A stretch of DNA of 8,172 nucleotides from Firmicutes bacterium UBA995 (lineage in GTDB: Bacteria; Bacillota; Sulfobacillia; UBA995), in assembly GCA_002291985.1 (NCBI GenBank), contig DBBB01000022.1:1-8172 (forward strand), read 5' to 3'. The notes beneath the pieces are model-generated. The model saw nothing but the letters and a program-made list of their open reading frames with translations, ran no database searches and was not told the DNA's origin. A program made the translations under genes and the position numbers. Numbering within the stretch: the first letter of the stretch is position 1; every line of letters starts with the position of its first letter. Below are positions 5,370-8,172 of this stretch, piece by piece.

Positions 5370-7727
5370 GTGAGACTCTCTATGGGTGCCCGAGAGGCCC
5401 TTCGTTTGGCCCTGGGAGTGGCCGTGGCGGTCTCCGTCCTCCGGCCGCTTGCGCACTGGACGGGCTTGCCCCCATCCTACCAGTTCCGGCTGGCCGCCAT
5501 CCTGGTACCGGTCACGGCCCTGGCCTGGGCGCTGGCATATCGGCCGCGACTGACCGCGCTGGGGTTAGCGCTGGCCGCCGCCGTTGCCTTGCCGGCCGCG
5601 GTGCTGCTGGAAGTCGACTTGGCCTCGCTCGGATCATGGCTGGCCCAGGGGGCGAAACAGGTCATCACGGCGTGGACTCACGGCGGGCAGCCCGAACCCG
5701 GCGTGCTCCTGTTCCTGCTGACGGCGACCGGTTTGCTGGTGTCCCTGGTGGTAGCCGTCGTCGTCGTGCGAACGCGGCGTCCTCTGCTACTGGTTCCCCT
5801 GGGCACGATACTGTTCGCCTCTGCCTGGCTGCTCCACCACGATGACGCCACCGGCGCCTTCGCGGCGTTCCTGCTGCCCGTGTGCCTGCTGGCAGCGACC
5901 GGTCACCTCGAGGGGCTGGCCGCAGGAGAGATCCCGTCGTCCCCGCCGGTGATGCCCACCATCATCTCCGTCGCCCTGCTGGTGGGTCTTGCGGCCGGGG
6001 CTGCGGGGATGCTTCCCGGCCACTTCCGTCCCATCTCCCTGGGGCAGGTGGCGGACTGGCTGGTGGACGCCATGCCCTTCCTGGCGGATCTGCGAGGCCA
6101 GGGCGAGGCGGACGAAGGAGGCCGTGGCGGCGGGTTCTCCATCGCGGTCACCGGCTTCGGGGGAGAGCCCCAGGAACTCGGCGGACCGATTCGTACCGAC
6201 GACGACATCGCGCTCGAACTCTACCTGGCCAACTCCCCGCCAGGTCCGCTACTTTATCTGCGGGGTTCCATCCGCGATGTGTACACCGGCCGGGGGTGGA
6301 AGCACAGCCCTCGACGACCGGTCAGACTGGCCGACCCCGGCATCATCGCCTTCCCCTATCCGGACGAAACCCCCACCTGGCAGGTCGGGATTGCCGTACG
6401 GCATATCGGCCTCCGGACGCGCGTCGTCTTCAGTCCTCTCCACCCCGTCGCCGTCGAGGGACTGCCGCAAGGAGTCAGCCTGGACGAGTCGGGCAACCTC
6501 TGGGCCCCTCGACGGGTTCCCGCCCGGCACACCTACCGGGTGCTGGCGCGCGTACCCTGGCCGGCGCCTGCCGTGGTTTCGCAAGATCCCCACCTGGTGG
6601 CAGGTGACGAGTACCTGCAACTCCCTGCCGACCTGCCGGCGAGAGTCCGCGAGTTGGCGCAGGCACTCACCCGGCAGGCGGGTGATGCCCTGGCTCGGGC
6701 CAGGGCTATCCAGGCTTACTTGCGCCGCATCCCCTATGCGGAAGACCCCCCGGGCACACCCCGCCACCGGGACTTCGTGGATTTCTTCCTGTTCGATCTG
6801 CGGCGGGGCTATTGCACTTACCACTCGACGGCCATGGTAGTCCTCCTGCGTTCGGCAGGCGTGGCCGCCCGATGGGTGGAGGGGTTCGCCGTGCCCTTGC
6901 CGCCGGCAGCCGCCGGTCCGGTGGAGATCGCGGTGGCGAACAAGCATGCTCACGCCTGGGTTGAGGCCTTCATCCCGGGGATGGGCTGGTTCACGTTCGA
7001 ACCGACGCCCGCGTTCCCCGAAGGAGATCCGGCCCTCGCCCCGGGCTTCGGGGGCACGTTCCCCGTTCCCGCCCCGGGCGATCCCGATCTCCCCCGCCGG
7101 CGGTGGGAGCCGGGCGAGGGATGGGGTGATCTGTTCCTCGACCTGATCGAGGCAGAAATGCCGGGCGGGACTGAGCCACGGCCGGAACCGCTCCACCGCC
7201 GATTATGGCCTGCCATCCCGGCCCTCTTGGCCATCGCGGCTGCGCGTCTCGCCTGGCTGGCGACCCGCCGTGCCCAAAGGCTGTGGCGGCTGACCCGTCC
7301 TCGCCTCCGCGATCGCCCCGCTGCCATCGCGGCCGCGTACCAGGGAGTCGGTCACTACCTCTCCCTGTTGGGAGCGGTCCCTGCCGCGGCCGACACGCCG
7401 GCCGAGTATCTTGCGCGAGGACGCCGGGTCTGCCCTTCGGCCGGGCAAGAACTGGCCGCGCTGACCGGCATTTACGAGTTGGTCCAATTCGGTCCGGGCA
7501 CCCCCGGCCTGCCGGAGGTGGAGGCGGCGATGCGCGCCGCCCGAGCAATCCGCGAGGAAGTCCGCAAGGCACTCGGTGGCTCCGGCCCGCTGTTCTGGAG
7601 GCTGCTGGCGGGTCCGGCCCCCCCGGCCGTGTCGCTCAGCCGCGCCAGTTCGCCAGCACGCGAAACAGTTCATCATCCGGGGAGAAGTCTGGAGGCAACT
7701 CGCCCGCCGCATCGCCGCCGGCGATGA
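5370..7727 (+). CDS. TgpA-type membrane transglutaminase-like protein (DUF3488 / transglutaminase core / DUF4129)
   Basis: 785 aa from GTG 5370, which follows GGCGGGAG (5354-5361) at 8-nt spacing and lies 16 bp after the DUF58 stop. An in-frame ATG at 5382 is the alternative start. About seven hydrophobic segments fill residues 8-214. A Gly-rich linker comes next, then the external region with PLLYLRGSIRDVYTGRGW, typical of TgpA/DUF3488 proteins. The transglutaminase core has the catalytic Cys in RRGYCTYHST (C482) and His in KHAHAWVEAF (H528). The third residue is Glu in GWFTFEPTP (E544) instead of Asp, a variant I believe is common in this subfamily. A further membrane span (about 612-632) precedes a cytoplasmic DUF4129-like helical domain (about 646-735). 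Such proteins accompany MoxR and DUF58 and probably act as envelope cysteine proteases or acyltransferases. The last 40 or so residues are Arg-rich (ending PPHRRRR), lie beyond the conserved domain and overlap the convergent gene. Family secure; substrate unknown. Confidence 0.94.
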   Translation: MRLSMGAREALRLALGVAVAVSVLRPLAHWTGLPPSYQFRLAAILVPVTALAWALAYRPRLTALGLALAAAVALPAAVLLEVDLASLGSWLAQGAKQVITAWTHGGQPEPGVLLFLLTATGLLVSLVVAVVVVRTRRPLLLVPLGTILFASAWLLHHDDATGAFAAFLLPVCLLAATGHLEGLAAGEIPSSPPVMPTIISVALLVGLAAGAAGMLPGHFRPISLGQVADWLVDAMPFLADLRGQGEADEGGRGGGFSIAVTGFGGEPQELGGPIRTDDDIALELYLANSPPGPLLYLRGSIRDVYTGRGWKHSPRRPVRLADPGIIAFPYPDETPTWQVGIAVRHIGLRTRVVFSPLHPVAVEGLPQGVSLDESGNLWAPRRVPARHTYRVLARVPWPAPAVVSQDPHLVAGDEYLQLPADLPARVRELAQALTRQAGDALARARAIQAYLRRIPYAEDPPGTPRHRDFVDFFLFDLRRGYCTYHSTAMVVLLRSAGVAARWVEGFAVPLPPAAAGPVEIAVANKHAHAWVEAFIPGMGWFTFEPTPAFPEGDPALAPGFGGTFPVPAPGDPDLPRRRWEPGEGWGDLFLDLIEAEMPGGTEPRPEPLHRRLWPAIPALLAIAAARLAWLATRRAQRLWRLTRPRLRDRPAAIAAAYQGVGHYLSLLGAVPAAADTPAEYLARGRRVCPSAGQELAALTGIYELVQFGPGTPGLPEVEAAMRAARAIREEVRKALGGSGPLFWRLLAGPAPPAVSLSRASSPARETVHHPGRSLEATRPPHRRRR

Positions 7728-8172
7728 GGTAACCACCTGCCGTCAACGCCCCGATGACGGCGGCGTCAATGCCCGCGCGGACCAGCGTGCCCACCATGGC
7801 GCCGGGGGCGGGGGTGGCGATGAGCAAGCAGCCGGACGAGATCATCCGCAGGGGGTCGAAATGCAGCGCCGCACCGAGTTTGGCGGTTTCCGGGGCTACC
7901 GGCACGCGATCCCCGTCCAGCCGGAAGCCGGTCCGTGAGGCCCGGGCCATTTCCCACGCGGCCCCGACCACGCCCCCCTCGGTCACATCGTGCATGGCCG
8001 TGGCCCCGTTCTCGGCGGCCAGCATGGCTTCTGGCACCACGCTGATCCGGGCGATCATCCCCCGGGCCGCTTCCATCTCTGCGGGTGACAGGATGCCCGC
8101 CAGGCGATCGGGGTAATCGCCCGCAAGGATGGCCGTCCCCTCGAGTCCGGCCGTCTTGGTTAACACGAGGCC
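7636..8172 (-). CDS. AIR synthase (PurM)-like / HypE-like protein, C-terminal part, cut by window edge
   Basis: 178 codons are visible and the 5' part lies beyond the right edge. The visible start of the segment (GLVLTKTAGLEGTAILA) matches the linker into the AIRS C-terminal domain in HypE/PurM-superfamily proteins. MHDVTEGGVVGAAWEMA (His-Asp-x-Thr-Glu-Gly-Gly) is the characteristic motif, and MISSGCLLIAT is the typical strand near the phosphate-binding region. The end (DDELFRVLANWRG) looks like a natural C-terminus. The superfamily includes PurM, ThiL, SelD and HypE, which bind ATP or phosphorylated substrates. The GLEGTAILA wording is closer to HypE-like AIR-synthase-related proteins of anaerobes than to PurM. 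Without the N-terminal domain, or a view of any C-terminal hypE-type Cys (none: it ends NWRG), the reaction is open. HypE proper ends in PRIC, so this is probably a paralogue rather than canonical HypE. It converges on and overlaps the transglutaminase gene by 92 bp. Confidence 0.88.
   Translation of the reverse strand, partial: GLVLTKTAGLEGTAILAGDYPDRLAGILSPAEMEAARGMIARISVVPEAMLAAENGATAMHDVTEGGVVGAAWEMARASRTGFRLDGDRVPVAPETAKLGAALHFDPLRMISSGCLLIATPAPGAMVGTLVRAGIDAAVIGALTAGGYLIAGGDAAGELPPDFSPDDELFRVLANWRG
7710..7726. repeat. Perfect 7-bp hairpin at the transglutaminase stop codon
   Basis: CATCGCC (7710-7716) and GGCGATG (7720-7726) pair around a 3-nt loop. The second arm overlaps the transglutaminase TGA (7725-7727). 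It lies inside the coding sequence of the convergent AIR-synthase-like gene, where it encodes an Ala/Gly/Asp-rich stretch. No T-run follows on either strand, so it is at best a pausing or 3'-end-stabilising element between the two convergent genes. Confidence 0.4.

Overview
The window is very GC-rich (about two thirds G+C by eye) and almost fully coding. Shine-Dalgarno sites are strong (AGGAGG/GGAGG types), GTG and TTG starts are used, and gene ends overlap tightly. An aldehyde:ferredoxin oxidoreductase (AOR) family tungstoenzyme, a multi-cluster ferredoxin and a probable sigma-54-type PAS regulator suggest a strict anaerobe. A high-GC Bacillota (Moorella/Desulfotomaculum-like or a deeper clostridial lineage) is my best guess. 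The lineage is inferred, because there is no rRNA or other phylogenetic marker here.

There are two divergent blocks. Block 1 (minus strand, 1-2887) reads, in transcription order, a four-[4Fe-4S] ferredoxin-like subunit (2887-2486, TTG start), an AOR family protein (2489-645, ATGA overlap with the ferredoxin), a 184-bp gap with two inverted repeats, and the N-terminal PAS half of a regulator that runs off the left edge (460-1). The Fe-S plus AOR pair has the same composition as AorA/AorB of Aromatoleum and YdhY/YdhV of E. coli: a tungstopterin subunit passing electrons through a polyferredoxin. The PAS protein is a plausible sensor-activator for the same genes.

Block 2 (plus strand, 3070-7727) is a MoxR AAA+ ATPase, a DUF58 membrane protein and a TgpA-type membrane transglutaminase. 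This common triad, here with overlaps or a 16-bp gap, is thought to work in envelope or protein-complex maturation. The blocks share a 182-bp divergent intergenic region (2888-3069) holding a G-quadruplex-capable G-rich tract, a short palindrome and only weak promoter-like sequences.

At the right edge a convergent minus-strand gene (8172-7636, incomplete) encodes the C-terminal part of an AIR-synthase/HypE-like protein. Its 3' end overlaps the transglutaminase 3' end by 92 bp. I see no mobile elements, tRNA, rRNA or CRISPR. The systems are of recognised types. The most notable points are the compact AOR/polyferredoxin/PAS cassette with no FAD subunit in view, and the convergent coding overlap.
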